From contig NZ_QPJV01000007.1 of assembly GCF_003337315.1 (NCBI RefSeq), positions 1 to 64,000 on the forward strand: a DNA stretch of 64,000 nucleotides, written 5' to 3'. Made by a program: the position numbers and the translations under genes. The notes beneath the pieces are model-generated. The model worked only from the letters and a program-made list of their open reading frames with translations. It made no database searches and was not told the DNA's origin. The number at the start of each line of letters is the position of its first letter. The stretch's first letter is position 1. Shown here in pieces: positions 1 through 8,879 of the stretch. This stretch comes from Vagococcus fluvialis (GTDB lineage: Bacteria > Bacillota > Bacilli > Lactobacillales > Vagococcaceae).

Positions 1-43
1 TTTTACTAGATAGACGACATGTTTTATATTTAAATAAACTAAA

Positions 44-83
44 AAAGGACTGATGAATCAAAATTTGATTCATCAGTCCTTTA
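44..83. terminator. Long perfect hairpin upstream of ccpA
   Basis: A 19-bp perfect stem (44-62 with 64-82) around a single central base. The T-run is better when read on the minus strand (six T) than on the plus strand (three T). It probably ends a transcript whose gene lies left of the window or acts in both directions. No gene can be assigned in 1-117. Confidence 0.6.
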
Positions 84-156
84 AATTATAGAGCCGTTAA
101 ATCTAAAGGTTTAACCCTTTTTTTGTAATTTTTCACTAATTTTCATGAAAATGATA

Positions 157-170
157 ATAAAACGCTTGCA
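157..170 (+). promoter_or_regulatory. cre-like site at the ccpA promoter
   Basis: The core AAAACGCTTGCA matches the right half and centre of the catabolite responsive element consensus (WTGNAANCGNWNNCW, 13 of 15 when the preceding base is included), but the TG of the left arm is missing. It overlaps a possible -35 TTGCAA at 167-172. This would fit CcpA autoregulation, which is inference. Confidence 0.35.
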
Positions 171-247
171 ATAAAGCTTGTTATCTGATAATCTGAATTT
201 ATTAATAACAGAAGACAATTCTAAAAGAAATTAAAGGAGATAGAATC

Positions 248-1249
248 ATGGAAAAACAAACAATCACGATTTACGATGTTGCGCGTGAAGCTGCTGTATC
301 AATGGCTACAGTTTCTCGTGTAGTAAATGGTAATCCAAATGTAAAACCAGCAACTAGAAAAAAAGTATTAGAGGTAATTGATCGCTTAGATTACCGTCCA
401 AATGCTGTGGCACGTGGTCTTGCAAGTAAAAAAACAACAACTGTTGGTGTTATTATCCCTGATGTAAGTAATTCTTACTTTGCTTCTTTAGCTCGTGGAA
501 TTGATGATGTAGCAACAATGTACAAATACAATATTATTCTTGCTAACTCAGATGGCGATGATAAAAAAGAAATTAGCGTGTTAAATACACTTTTAGCTAA
601 ACAAGTAGATGGTGTGATTTTCATGGGACATCATTTAACTGAAGAGATTCGTGGAGAGTTTTCTCGCTCAAAAACACCTGTTGTTTTAGCTGGTTCAATT
701 GATCCAGACCAACAAGTAGGTTCTGTTAACATTGATTACAAAGAAGCAATGAAAGACGCTACTAATAAATTAATTAAATCAGGAAATGAAAAAGTTGCCT
801 TTATTTCAGGGTCTTTATTAGATCCAATCAATGGAGTGCTTCGTTTATCCGGTTACAAAGAGGCATTAAAAGAAAACGGAATTTCATTTAATGAAGGACT
901 TGTTTTTGAATCAGAATATAGCTACAAAGCTGGTTTAGGTCTTTATGAACGTATGACTCACAGTGGTGCAACTGCTGCTGTTGTAGCTGATGATGAGTTA
1001 GCTGTTGGTTTATTAAATAGCTTAACTGATAATGGTGTAAGTGTGCCGTCTGATTTTGAGATTATTACAAGTAATAACTCATTATTTACAGACATGGCTA
1101 GACCAAGCGTGACTAGTATCTCTCAACCATTATATGATATCGGAGCAGTAGCGATGAGATTATTAACTAAATTAATGAATAAAGAAGATATTGAAGAAAA
1201 ATCAGTTATCTTACCTTACGGACTAATTGAAAAAGGCTCGACAAAATAA
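248..1249 (+). CDS. ccpA: Catabolite control protein A (LacI family)
   Basis: Global carbon catabolite regulator that binds cre sites together with HPr-Ser-P. The 333-aa product has the usual CcpA length. An N-terminal LacI helix-turn-helix lies at residues 8-28 (IYDVAREAAVSMATVSRVVN), followed by the hinge helix (YRPNAVARGLASKK) and a periplasmic-binding-protein-like core. The start is preceded by AAAGGAGA at good spacing. It is a single gene, convergent with the class A PBP, and a bidirectional terminator separates the two. Several promoters in this window carry cre-like sites (mdxE, pullulanase, the surface nucleotidase), so likely targets are present. Assignment to CcpA rather than another LacI protein rests on the characteristic N-terminus and on the neighbour, which flanks ccpA in enterococci. 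Confidence 0.93.
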   Translation: MEKQTITIYDVAREAAVSMATVSRVVNGNPNVKPATRKKVLEVIDRLDYRPNAVARGLASKKTTTVGVIIPDVSNSYFASLARGIDDVATMYKYNIILANSDGDDKKEISVLNTLLAKQVDGVIFMGHHLTEEIRGEFSRSKTPVVLAGSIDPDQQVGSVNIDYKEAMKDATNKLIKSGNEKVAFISGSLLDPINGVLRLSGYKEALKENGISFNEGLVFESEYSYKAGLGLYERMTHSGATAAVVADDELAVGLLNSLTDNGVSVPSDFEIITSNNSLFTDMARPSVTSISQPLYDIGAVAMRLLTKLMNKEDIEEKSVILPYGLIEKGSTK

Positions 1250-1252
1250 AAA

Positions 1253-1291
1253 ATAAGCTAGTCCACAATCAAGTGGCTAGCCTATTTTTTT
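1253..1291. terminator. Terminator between ccpA and PBP gene
   Basis: Hairpin with arms GCTAG-TCCAC and GTGG-CTAGC followed by a run of seven T on the plus strand. An A-tract precedes it, so it can also serve the convergent minus-strand gene whose stop codon lies at 1290-1292. Confidence 0.75.
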
Positions 1292-3725
1292 ATCTTCGTT
1301 TTTTTGTTTCTTTTTTCGTATTTTTAGATGTGTCAGTCTTAGGTTTAATGTAAGAATTCCACTCACTACGATAATTTTCTTCAGTACCACCAATCCCGAA
1401 TTTGAATTTAGAATCTGGAGCAGCACTTCCTTCAGAGTAAAGACTTGTTTTAGTTTTCTCATGAGTTAAGTTCATATCGTATCCATTTGTTTTAAAACTA
1501 GCTGGTTTTTCTCCAGTGAAATCGACAACTTCTTGTCTTTGAACAGTCGGATCAAGAGTGAATTTCTCATTCACACCAAAAATATCTGGATTTTGTTGAT
1601 AAACATAGTTAGTTATGTAAGCCCAGTAAATCATATTTTGCTCATTCCAACTTGTAGCCATCTGGGTTTGATCATCGTAACCAATCCAACTACTCATTGT
1701 AATAGATGGCGTTGAAGCGGTGAACCAGAAATCTTTAAAGTCATTAGTTGTCCCAGTTTTTCCTACCCAGTCAGCATTTCCTAAAGTAGCACTTTGACTG
1801 TATAAAGTATCTTTTGCCAATTTACCAGTACCTTTTGTTAAAACATCTCGCATCATATCATTCATAATAGAGGCTGTAGAGGGTTTGAAAACTTGTACTG
1901 GAGCTGGCTTATGTTCATATACAACATTTCCACTGTTATCAGTAATTTTTTCGATTGAGTAACCTTCATTGTAGATACCTTTATTAGCAAGAGTTGCGAA
2001 TGCCCCGGTTTCTTCAAAAACTGTAATCCCATGACGTGTGCCACCTAAAGGAATGGATTCAAAGTGATATTCATCGGCTTCCATACTAGTAATATTCATT
2101 TTGTCGAAATAATTTTTTGTATCAGTTGAGGCAATCAATTCATCATACATATTAACTACAGGAATATTAAGTGACCAAGTTAAAGCTTCACGAACAGTTT
2201 TGAAAGTATTGCTTCCTTTATCAGAATAGTTATTAATTTCAGTTCCGTCATGAAATTTTTTGGGATAATCAGAAAGACGAGATTCTGACCCAATTAATCC
2301 CACATCAATAGCTGGGGCATAAGCTAAAATCGGCTTGATAGTAGATCCAGGTGAACGTTTAGATGTAAATGCATGATTGAACTGAGATTGGTTGTAATCA
2401 CGGCCCCCAATAAAACCATAAATTCTACCTGTTTGATTATCCATAAGGACACTACCAGTTTGCAAGAGGTTATTACTACCATCATCTAATACATATCCAT
2501 AGTTAGCAACCGCTTCTTGCATGGAGTTATGAATATTTTTATCAATACTTGTTTCAACTGTGTATCCATTTTGACGTAATTCACGTGTGGTGATTTCATC
2601 ATATTTTTTCTGAAGGTCTTCTGATGCCTCATATTCTTCCTTAGTAACACCATCTTTTTCATAATAAATTGGTATTAAAATACGAACAGCTTCTTCATAT
2701 AAATAGTTATACAAGAATCCACTTTGATTGTTAACAGGGGCTTCAGGTTGTCTAAAGTCCTTTGCCAAATCATAAGCTTTTGCTTCTTCATATTCTTTCT
2801 GATTAATTTTCTTTTCGCGGTACATATTGAAAAGAACATCATCTTTTCTCTTTAACCCTAAATCAAAGTTTTCTTTGAATTCTCCTGTATTAGTATAAGG
2901 AGTGTATTCAATTGGACTTTGAGGTAAGCCGGCTAAAAAGGCAGCTTGTGGAAGAGTAACATCTTTAGCATGAACGTTAAAAACGCCCATTGCAGCTTCT
3001 TCGATACCAGCAATATTTTCTCCGCGGTTATTTCTACCAAAAGGAGAAACATTTAAATAGGCATTTAGTAACTCTTCTTTTGAAAAGAATTTTTCAGCTC
3101 TCATTGCGAGTAAAATCTCAGCTGACTTTCTTTTATAAGAAGTTTCACTTGTTAAAACTTGTTGTTTAATAATTTGCTGAGTAATGGTTGAACCACCTGA
3201 GCTACCACCAAATCCAGTTAAATCTGAAATGGTTGCTCTAATTAAAGCTTTTGGTACAATACCTGGATGATCATAAAAATACTCATCTTCAGTTGATACT
3301 AAAGCTTGTTTGATGAGTGGTGAAATATTATCAGCATCAACTGATGTACGAATTAAATCGGATTTAATAACAGAAACTAGCTCTCCATTAGAATAGACGA
3401 TTTTGGATTGTTGCTCCACATCATTGATTTTTTGTGTCAATTCTTCTTTGCTTAGAACTTTAACGTCAGATACCAGTGAAGCAAAGTAGCCAACCCCAAC
3501 ACCTAAGCCAAGAAAACCTAAGGCTGAAATAACTAGGACACTAATTAAGAAGAAGGTTCTAAGCACTTTATAAGTTACATGAAAAGTAAAGAAAGCTTTC
3601 TTTTTGATTGTGTCTTTAGAATCCAAAGATTCTTGATTGTTACTATCAACATTAGTGGGAGGTACTTTATCAGGAAGTGTTTCTTCTGGTAAAGGCTCCT
3701 TGTTAAAATCATTAGGTTGTGTCAA
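1290..3725 (-). CDS. Class A penicillin-binding protein (transglycosylase/transpeptidase)
   Basis: Bifunctional cell-wall synthase that polymerises lipid II and crosslinks the glycan strands outside the membrane. The 811-aa product has a cytoplasmic acidic N-terminus, one transmembrane helix at about 54-85, a GT51 domain (EDEYFYDHPG with catalytic Glu146; GGSTITQQ at 177-184) and a transpeptidase domain with SxxK at 461-464 (STIK), SxN at 518-520 (SLN) and KTG at 656-658. The C-terminus is Lys/Arg-rich. The start is TTG at 3723-3725, with GAGGTGAT three bases upstream; no ATG competes. The neighbouring ccpA suggests the enterococcal PBP1B orthologue rather than PBP1A, but that subtype is inferred from context only. 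Confidence 0.92.
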   Translation of the reverse strand: MTQPNDFNKEPLPEETLPDKVPPTNVDSNNQESLDSKDTIKKKAFFTFHVTYKVLRTFFLISVLVISALGFLGLGVGVGYFASLVSDVKVLSKEELTQKINDVEQQSKIVYSNGELVSVIKSDLIRTSVDADNISPLIKQALVSTEDEYFYDHPGIVPKALIRATISDLTGFGGSSGGSTITQQIIKQQVLTSETSYKRKSAEILLAMRAEKFFSKEELLNAYLNVSPFGRNNRGENIAGIEEAAMGVFNVHAKDVTLPQAAFLAGLPQSPIEYTPYTNTGEFKENFDLGLKRKDDVLFNMYREKKINQKEYEEAKAYDLAKDFRQPEAPVNNQSGFLYNYLYEEAVRILIPIYYEKDGVTKEEYEASEDLQKKYDEITTRELRQNGYTVETSIDKNIHNSMQEAVANYGYVLDDGSNNLLQTGSVLMDNQTGRIYGFIGGRDYNQSQFNHAFTSKRSPGSTIKPILAYAPAIDVGLIGSESRLSDYPKKFHDGTEINNYSDKGSNTFKTVREALTWSLNIPVVNMYDELIASTDTKNYFDKMNITSMEADEYHFESIPLGGTRHGITVFEETGAFATLANKGIYNEGYSIEKITDNSGNVVYEHKPAPVQVFKPSTASIMNDMMRDVLTKGTGKLAKDTLYSQSATLGNADWVGKTGTTNDFKDFWFTASTPSITMSSWIGYDDQTQMATSWNEQNMIYWAYITNYVYQQNPDIFGVNEKFTLDPTVQRQEVVDFTGEKPASFKTNGYDMNLTHEKTKTSLYSEGSAAPDSKFKFGIGGTEENYRSEWNSYIKPKTDTSKNTKKETKKRR

Positions 3726-3867
3726 TGTATCACCTCAAAACTTATAATGATAAAATTATATCATTTAAAGAAAATTATTCCTAGCAAACTTGAAAAAAGG
3801 AGCAAATTGTTAGTATTTTTTAAGCTTTTTTGTTATTAAATTTCAAAAAAATAGTTAGGCACTAAAC

Positions 3868-3896
3868 TTGTTTGTCAAAATTATAAACAGTACAAT
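3868..3896 (+). promoter_or_regulatory. Promoter of nfo
   Basis: -35 TTGTTT (3868-3873), a 17-bp spacer, and -10 TACAAT (3891-3896), about 32 bp before the nfo start codon. Confidence 0.5.
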
Positions 3897-3928
3897 GAAA
3901 TAGATAAAGTTAGAAGGAGAGATTTTTT

Positions 3929-4825
3929 ATGTTATTAGGTTCTCACGTAAGTATGAACGGAAAAAAAATGTTACTTGGTTCAGCTGAGTTAGCAAAAGAA
4001 TACAAAGCAAATACATTTATGATTTATACAGGTGCACCACAAAATACAAGAAGAAAACCCATTGAAGAATTAAATATTGAAGAAGGGTTAAAATTCATGG
4101 CTGCAAACGATATGGATATTAAAGATATTGTTGTCCACGCACCTTATATTATTAACTTAGGTAACACAATTAAGCCTCAAAATTTTGGATTTGCAATTGA
4201 TTTTTTAAGAGAAGAGATTGAACGTGTTGAAGCAATTGGAGCCACTCAAATTACGATGCACCCTGGAGCTCACGTAGGTGAGGGTGTAGATAAAGGTATC
4301 AATCAAATCATTAAAGGTCTAAATGAAGTTTTAAGAGCGGATCAAACTCCTCAAATTGCTTTAGAAACAATGGCAGGAAAAGGAACTGAAATTGGTCGTA
4401 CTTTTGAGGAGATTGCGCGTATTATTGATGGCGTGACACATAACGAGAAACTATCAGTTACTCTAGATACTTGTCATATTAATGATGCTGGATACAATGT
4501 TCGTGAAGACTTTGATGGAGTTCTAGAAGAATTTGATAAAATTATTGGTTTAGATCGTCTGAAAGTAATTCATGTTAATGATTCCAAAAACCCGCAAGGT
4601 TCTCATAAAGACCGTCATGCTAATATTGGCTTTGGAACTATCGGTTTTGATGCTTTAAGTTATGTGGCTCATCATCCACAATTAGAAGCTTTACCAAAAA
4701 TTTTAGAGACGCCATTTGTTGGAGAAGATAAGAAAAATCAAAAAGCACCTTATTTATATGAAATTGCTATGTTAAAAGAGAAAAAATTTAATCCAGACTT
4801 GTTAGAATTAATCATGAATAATTAA
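3929..4825 (+). CDS. nfo: Endonuclease IV (AP endonuclease)
   Basis: Zinc-dependent apurinic/apyrimidinic endonuclease of base excision repair; it cuts 5' of abasic sites. The 298-aa product has the normal family length and is a TIM barrel of the AP endonuclease 2 family. Visible signatures are LGSHVSM at the N-terminus, [12 protein letters not shown] (zinc-ligand His), [36 protein letters not shown] and [21 protein letters not shown]. It has RBS AGAAGGAGAG at suitable spacing, its own promoter and a short terminator, so it is probably monocistronic. Confidence 0.95.
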   Translation: MLLGSHVSMNGKKMLLGSAELAKEYKANTFMIYTGAPQNTRRKPIEELNIEEGLKFMAANDMDIKDIVVHAPYIINLGNTIKPQNFGFAIDFLREEIERVEAIGATQITMHPGAHVGEGVDKGINQIIKGLNEVLRADQTPQIALETMAGKGTEIGRTFEEIARIIDGVTHNEKLSVTLDTCHINDAGYNVREDFDGVLEEFDKIIGLDRLKVIHVNDSKNPQGSHKDRHANIGFGTIGFDALSYVAHHPQLEALPKILETPFVGEDKKNQKAPYLYEIAMLKEKKFNPDLLELIMNN

Positions 4826-4826
4826 A

Positions 4827-4854
4827 AAAAGGTAGTAAAAGACCTTTCTTTTTA
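4827..4854 (+). terminator. Terminator after nfo
   Basis: Stem AAAAGGT/ACCTTT around an eight-base loop, followed by CTTTTT. The stem is short, so this is a modest terminator. Confidence 0.45.
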
Positions 4855-4918
4855 GGGAATAATCTAGTAAAATGTCTTAATGTGAGATTAATTAACTGGA
4901 GTAAGGAGTGTCAAGATT

Positions 4919-5149
4919 ATGAATACAGGATTAGTTATTTTATTTATTGCGATTGCATTAGTAGTAGGAGCAGTAGGTGGATTCTTTTTAGCTAAAAAAA
5001 CATTTGAAAACCAACTAGAAAAAAATCCTCCCGTTAATGAGGATATGTTACGTATGATGATGTCTCAAATGGGTCAAAAACCATCAGAGAAGAAAATTCG
5101 TCAAATGATGCAAAATATGAAAGCTCAAAACACTAACAAGAAAAAATAG
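4919..5149 (+). CDS. YneF-type small membrane protein (UPF0154)
   Basis: The 76-aa protein has one N-terminal transmembrane segment (residues 4-26, ending [11 protein letters not shown]), then the conserved [25 protein letters not shown]-type tail and a basic, Gln/Met-rich C-terminus. This layout is diagnostic of the UPF0154/YneF family found in Firmicutes, whose function is unknown. The RBS is GTAAGGAGTG. It is followed by its own terminator, so it is not co-transcribed with the ABC genes unless there is readthrough. Confidence 0.85.
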   Translation: MNTGLVILFIAIALVVGAVGGFFLAKKTFENQLEKNPPVNEDMLRMMMSQMGQKPSEKKIRQMMQNMKAQNTNKKK

Positions 5150-5191
5150 TTTTTTGATGCCTATATGTTTTACTAAAATACTGTAATAAAG

Positions 5192-5219
5192 CGGGTGCAT
5201 TTTTGCACCTGTTTTTTTG
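5192..5219 (+). terminator. Terminator after the YneF gene
   Basis: Stem GGTGCA/TGCACC with four-T loop, followed by G and seven T. It lies immediately before the RBS of the first ABC gene, so an upstream TTG at 5203 cannot be that gene's start. Confidence 0.7.
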
Positions 5220-5241
5220 TTTTAAAAAAGGAGTGAAGGAT

Positions 5242-6993
5242 TTGGATATTTTTAAGAAACTCTCTTGGTTCTTTAAAGAAGAGAAGAAAAATTATTTTAT
5301 CGGGGTAACAACTTTAGTGTTAGTTGCAGTGATTCAGTTAATTCCACCACGTATTATCGGGATCGTAGTGGATAATATCACGAATAAAACGCTAACAGCA
5401 GAAAAATTAACTATTTGGTTAGTTATTTTAGTAGCCTCAGCTATTTCTGTTTATGGTTTACGATATTTATGGCGTAAACACATTTGGGGCGGGGCAGCTC
5501 GGTTAGAGAAATTAATGCGAAAAAGGTTGTTTCATCATTTTACAAAAATGGATCAAGTTTTTTATCAGAAGTATCGAACAGGAGATTTAATGGCTCATGC
5601 AACAAATGACTTAAATGCTATTCAAAACGTTGCTGGTGCCGGTATTTTAACTTTTGCTGATGCCTTTATTACAGGAGTCTTAACAGTCGTTGCAATGATG
5701 ATGTTTGTTGATTATCGTCTAACTTTAATTGCTTTAATTCCTTTCCCTTTACTAGCACTATTATCTAGTAAATTAGGAAATAAAATGCATGAGGCTTTTA
5801 AAGATTCTCAAGGTGCTTTTTCTAAGTTAAATGATAAAACGCAAGAGAGTATTACAGGAATTAAAGTGATTAAAACTTTTGGTCAAGAAGAAGAAGATAT
5901 TGAAGATTTTCAAGAAAAGATAAATTATTCTATAAAAATGAATAATAAAGTTAATAACCTAGATGCCTTGTTTGATCCACTTATTACATTAATCATTGGC
6001 TTGTCATATATTATTTCGATTATTTTAGGTGGCTATTTAGTTAGTAATGGTGAGATTTCTATTGGACAGCTAATATCATTCTTTAACTATATTGGGATGC
6101 TTGTTTGGCCAATGTTTGCGATTGGTAGATTTTTTAATGTTATTCAAAGAGGAAATGCAAGTTACGACCGTGTTTCTGAATTAATGAATGAGAAATCAAG
6201 TATCGTTGAAATGACAACTGGTATCAAAACACCTGCAAAAGGAGATATTTCTTTTGAAATTGATGAGTTTACTTATCATGGAGATAAAGAAGCAACTTTA
6301 AAAGATATTCATTTTAATTTAAAAGAAGGTCAAACTTTAGGAATTGTTGGTAAAACAGGAGCCGGTAAGACAACGATATTAAAACTTTTAATGAGAGAAT
6401 ATGATAATTATCAAGGGTCAATCGCTATTAATAATAATCAGCTTCAAGCTTACACATTGGATGCCTTACTACATTCGATTGGTTACGTCCCACAAGATCA
6501 TTTTTTATTCTCTATGACGGTACGAGATAATATTCGCTTCGGTGCACCTAAAGCAAGCCAAAAAGAAGTAGAAAAAATTGCTCATGAAGCTTCTGTGCAT
6601 GAAGATATTTTAGGCTTTTCCGAAGGGTACGACACAATGGTTGGAGAGCGCGGGGTATCTTTATCTGGTGGTCAGAAACAACGTATTTCTATAGCAAGAG
6701 CTTTATTAGTTCAACCAGAGTTACTAATTTTAGATGATGCTTTGTCAGCAGTTGATGCCAAGACAGAAGGAAGAATTTTATCTAATTTAAAAGAGTCTCG
6801 AAATAATAAAACAACTATTATCAGTACCCATCGTTTAAGTAGTGTTAAGCACGCCAATGAAATCATTGTCGTTGATGAAGGACGTATTATTGAGCGTGGG
6901 ACTCATGATGAGCTAATTGAATTAAATGGTTGGTATAAGCGTATGTTTGATTATCAGCAATTAGAAAACAAAATTGAAGGAGGTGTTAGATAA
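5242..6993 (+). CDS. Heterodimeric ABC exporter, subunit 1 (YheI/LmrC-like)
   Basis: Half-transporter of a type IV (ABCB-like) multidrug exporter: six transmembrane helices in residues 1-310, then one nucleotide-binding domain. Walker A is GKTGAGKT (370-377) and the signature is LSGGQ (474-478). Walker B reads LLILDDAL, so Asp499 replaces the catalytic Glu, and the H-loop is STHRLSS. The Asp is typical of the degenerate-site subunit of heterodimers such as LmrCD, YheIH and TM287/288. The start is TTG at 5242 behind AAAAAAGGAG; the frame opens earlier, but that part lies inside a terminator. The gene overlaps the partner by one base (TAATG), which implies translational coupling. The substrate is unknown. 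Confidence 0.88.
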   Translation: MDIFKKLSWFFKEEKKNYFIGVTTLVLVAVIQLIPPRIIGIVVDNITNKTLTAEKLTIWLVILVASAISVYGLRYLWRKHIWGGAARLEKLMRKRLFHHFTKMDQVFYQKYRTGDLMAHATNDLNAIQNVAGAGILTFADAFITGVLTVVAMMMFVDYRLTLIALIPFPLLALLSSKLGNKMHEAFKDSQGAFSKLNDKTQESITGIKVIKTFGQEEEDIEDFQEKINYSIKMNNKVNNLDALFDPLITLIIGLSYIISIILGGYLVSNGEISIGQLISFFNYIGMLVWPMFAIGRFFNVIQRGNASYDRVSELMNEKSSIVEMTTGIKTPAKGDISFEIDEFTYHGDKEATLKDIHFNLKEGQTLGIVGKTGAGKTTILKLLMREYDNYQGSIAINNNQLQAYTLDALLHSIGYVPQDHFLFSMTVRDNIRFGAPKASQKEVEKIAHEASVHEDILGFSEGYDTMVGERGVSLSGGQKQRISIARALLVQPELLILDDALSAVDAKTEGRILSNLKESRNNKTTIISTHRLSSVKHANEIIVVDEGRIIERGTHDELIELNGWYKRMFDYQQLENKIEGGVR

Positions 6994-8774
6994 TGGAAGA
7001 ATCAAAATCAGCGTGGTCAAAATCATTTACCATGAAAGAGCAAAAGACAATTATCAAACGATTACTGACTTTTGCTAAACCTTTTAAAAAGGAATTTGCC
7101 ATCTCTCTAATATTTGCTGTTTCTCTTGCTGTTATCAACATCATCCTACCTAAGATTTTACAAATTTTTATGGATGATCATTTAACAGCTGAAAATACAA
7201 CTATGAATATTATTCTCTATTTTGCTGGCCTTTATGCCATTGGGATTTTATTTAAAGCTATTGTTTGGTTTGGTCAGTGGGTTCTCTATTTTAAAGGCTC
7301 ACTAAAAACCTATCAAAGTATTCGTTTAGAGTTATTTAAAAAATTACAAACTCTAGGTATGAGATATTTTGACCAGACACCAGCAGGTTCTATAGTATCA
7401 AGAGTAACAAACGATACAGAAACCTTATTTGAATTTTGGTTAGTTTTTATTATGGTTTTATCAGCTCTTTTTGGTGTCATTGCCTCATTTGTGGCGATGT
7501 CATTAATTAACTTACAACTAACCTTAATCTGCTTAATTTTCTTTCCGATTTTAGGGATTATTATTTGGTATTATCAAAAATTCAGTTCTAAAATTTATCG
7601 TGGTATGCGAGAGAAGTTAAGTAACTTAAACACTAAACTAAATGAATCAATCTCAGGTATGTCAATTATTCAATATTTTAGACAGGAAGAACGTCTAGAA
7701 GAAGAATTTGAAGCAAGTAATGATGATTACTTGCAATCAAAATATGCCATGATTAAAACAAACTCATTACTACTAGCTCCGATTATTAACTTGCTATTTG
7801 CTTTAGCAACAGCCTTAGTCATTGGTTTCTTTGGTTATGATGCGCTAAGTTCACCAGTGGACGTTGGTTTGATTTATGCCTTTATTTCATATGTGCAACA
7901 ATTTTTTAACCCAATGACCAATATGATGGATTTCTTAAGTATTTTCCAAGACGGAGTAGTTGCTGGAAGTCGAATCATTCATATTTTAGACCATGAAGAA
8001 TTAACACCGCAACAAAATCCAGGAGCTAATGCAGAAATTAAAGAAGCTAAAATTGAATTTAGAAATGTTAGTTTCTCATATGATGGGAAACATAATGTGT
8101 TAAATAATATCAGTTTTGTAGCAAATCCTGGTGAAACAGTAGCTTTAGTTGGTCACACAGGAAGTGGAAAAAGTTCTATTATTAACGTGTTAATGCGTTT
8201 CTATGAATTTTATGATGGTCAAATATTAATTGATGATGTTGACATTAAAGATTATCCAATGAAAGAATTAAGAGAAAAAATGGGCTTAGTTCTTCAAGAT
8301 GCTTTTATGTTTTATGGAGACATTGCTAGTAATATTCGCTTACTTAATAAAGATATTACAGACGAACAAATTATTGAAGCAGCTAAATTTGTGCAAGCAG
8401 ATAAGTATATTAATACATTACCGAATAAATATCATGCAAAAGTAATTGAAGGTGGTACAAGTTTCTCAAGTGGACAACGTCAGTTAATTTCTTTTGCCAG
8501 AACAATTGTAACGGATCCTAAGATTTTAGTTTTAGATGAGGCAACAGCAAACATTGATACAGAAACTGAAAATCTGATTCAAGAAGGTTTAGAGAAAATG
8601 AGAAGTGGTCGAACAACAATTGCCATAGCTCACAGGCTCTCAACGATTAAAGATGCTAATTTAATTTTAGTTCTTGAAAAAGGAAATATTGTTGAACGTG
8701 GTAACCATGACCAGTTAATTGAGCATGAGGGATTATATTACGATATGTATCGATTACAAAATAGTCAAATATAA
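6993..8774 (+). CDS. Heterodimeric ABC exporter, subunit 2 (YheH/LmrD-like)
   Basis: Partner half-transporter of 593 aa: a transmembrane domain in residues 20-325 and a nucleotide-binding domain with Walker A GHTGSGKS (387-394), Walker B LVLDEAT with catalytic Glu516, and H-loop IAHRLST. The signature is FSSGQ (491-495) instead of LSGGQ. Together with Asp499 of subunit 1 this makes one degenerate and one competent ATP site, as in LmrCD-type exporters. The start ATG overlaps the stop of subunit 1 and has RBS GGAGGTG. The drug, lipid or peptide substrate cannot be read from the sequence. Confidence 0.9.
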   Translation: MEESKSAWSKSFTMKEQKTIIKRLLTFAKPFKKEFAISLIFAVSLAVINIILPKILQIFMDDHLTAENTTMNIILYFAGLYAIGILFKAIVWFGQWVLYFKGSLKTYQSIRLELFKKLQTLGMRYFDQTPAGSIVSRVTNDTETLFEFWLVFIMVLSALFGVIASFVAMSLINLQLTLICLIFFPILGIIIWYYQKFSSKIYRGMREKLSNLNTKLNESISGMSIIQYFRQEERLEEEFEASNDDYLQSKYAMIKTNSLLLAPIINLLFALATALVIGFFGYDALSSPVDVGLIYAFISYVQQFFNPMTNMMDFLSIFQDGVVAGSRIIHILDHEELTPQQNPGANAEIKEAKIEFRNVSFSYDGKHNVLNNISFVANPGETVALVGHTGSGKSSIINVLMRFYEFYDGQILIDDVDIKDYPMKELREKMGLVLQDAFMFYGDIASNIRLLNKDITDEQIIEAAKFVQADKYINTLPNKYHAKVIEGGTSFSSGQRQLISFARTIVTDPKILVLDEATANIDTETENLIQEGLEKMRSGRTTIAIAHRLSTIKDANLILVLEKGNIVERGNHDQLIEHEGLYYDMYRLQNSQI

Positions 8775-8777
8775 AAC

Positions 8778-8826
8778 AAAAGATTGTAAGATAAGTCAGA
8801 AACTTGTTTTACAATCTTTTTTTACG
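8778..8826 (+). terminator. Terminator after the ABC exporter operon
   Basis: Stem AAAGATTGTAA/TTACAATCTTT with a 20-base loop, followed by seven T. Confidence 0.7.
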
Positions 8827-8879
8827 TTTCGAAAAACTGGAGTTTAGGTTATGTTAAAATAAATATAGGAGGAGATTGT

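Noticed and set aside
5203-5241. Upstream TTG start adding 13 residues to ABC subunit 1
   Set aside because: These bases form the terminator of the YneF gene; a correctly spaced AAAAAAGGAG supports TTG at 5242.
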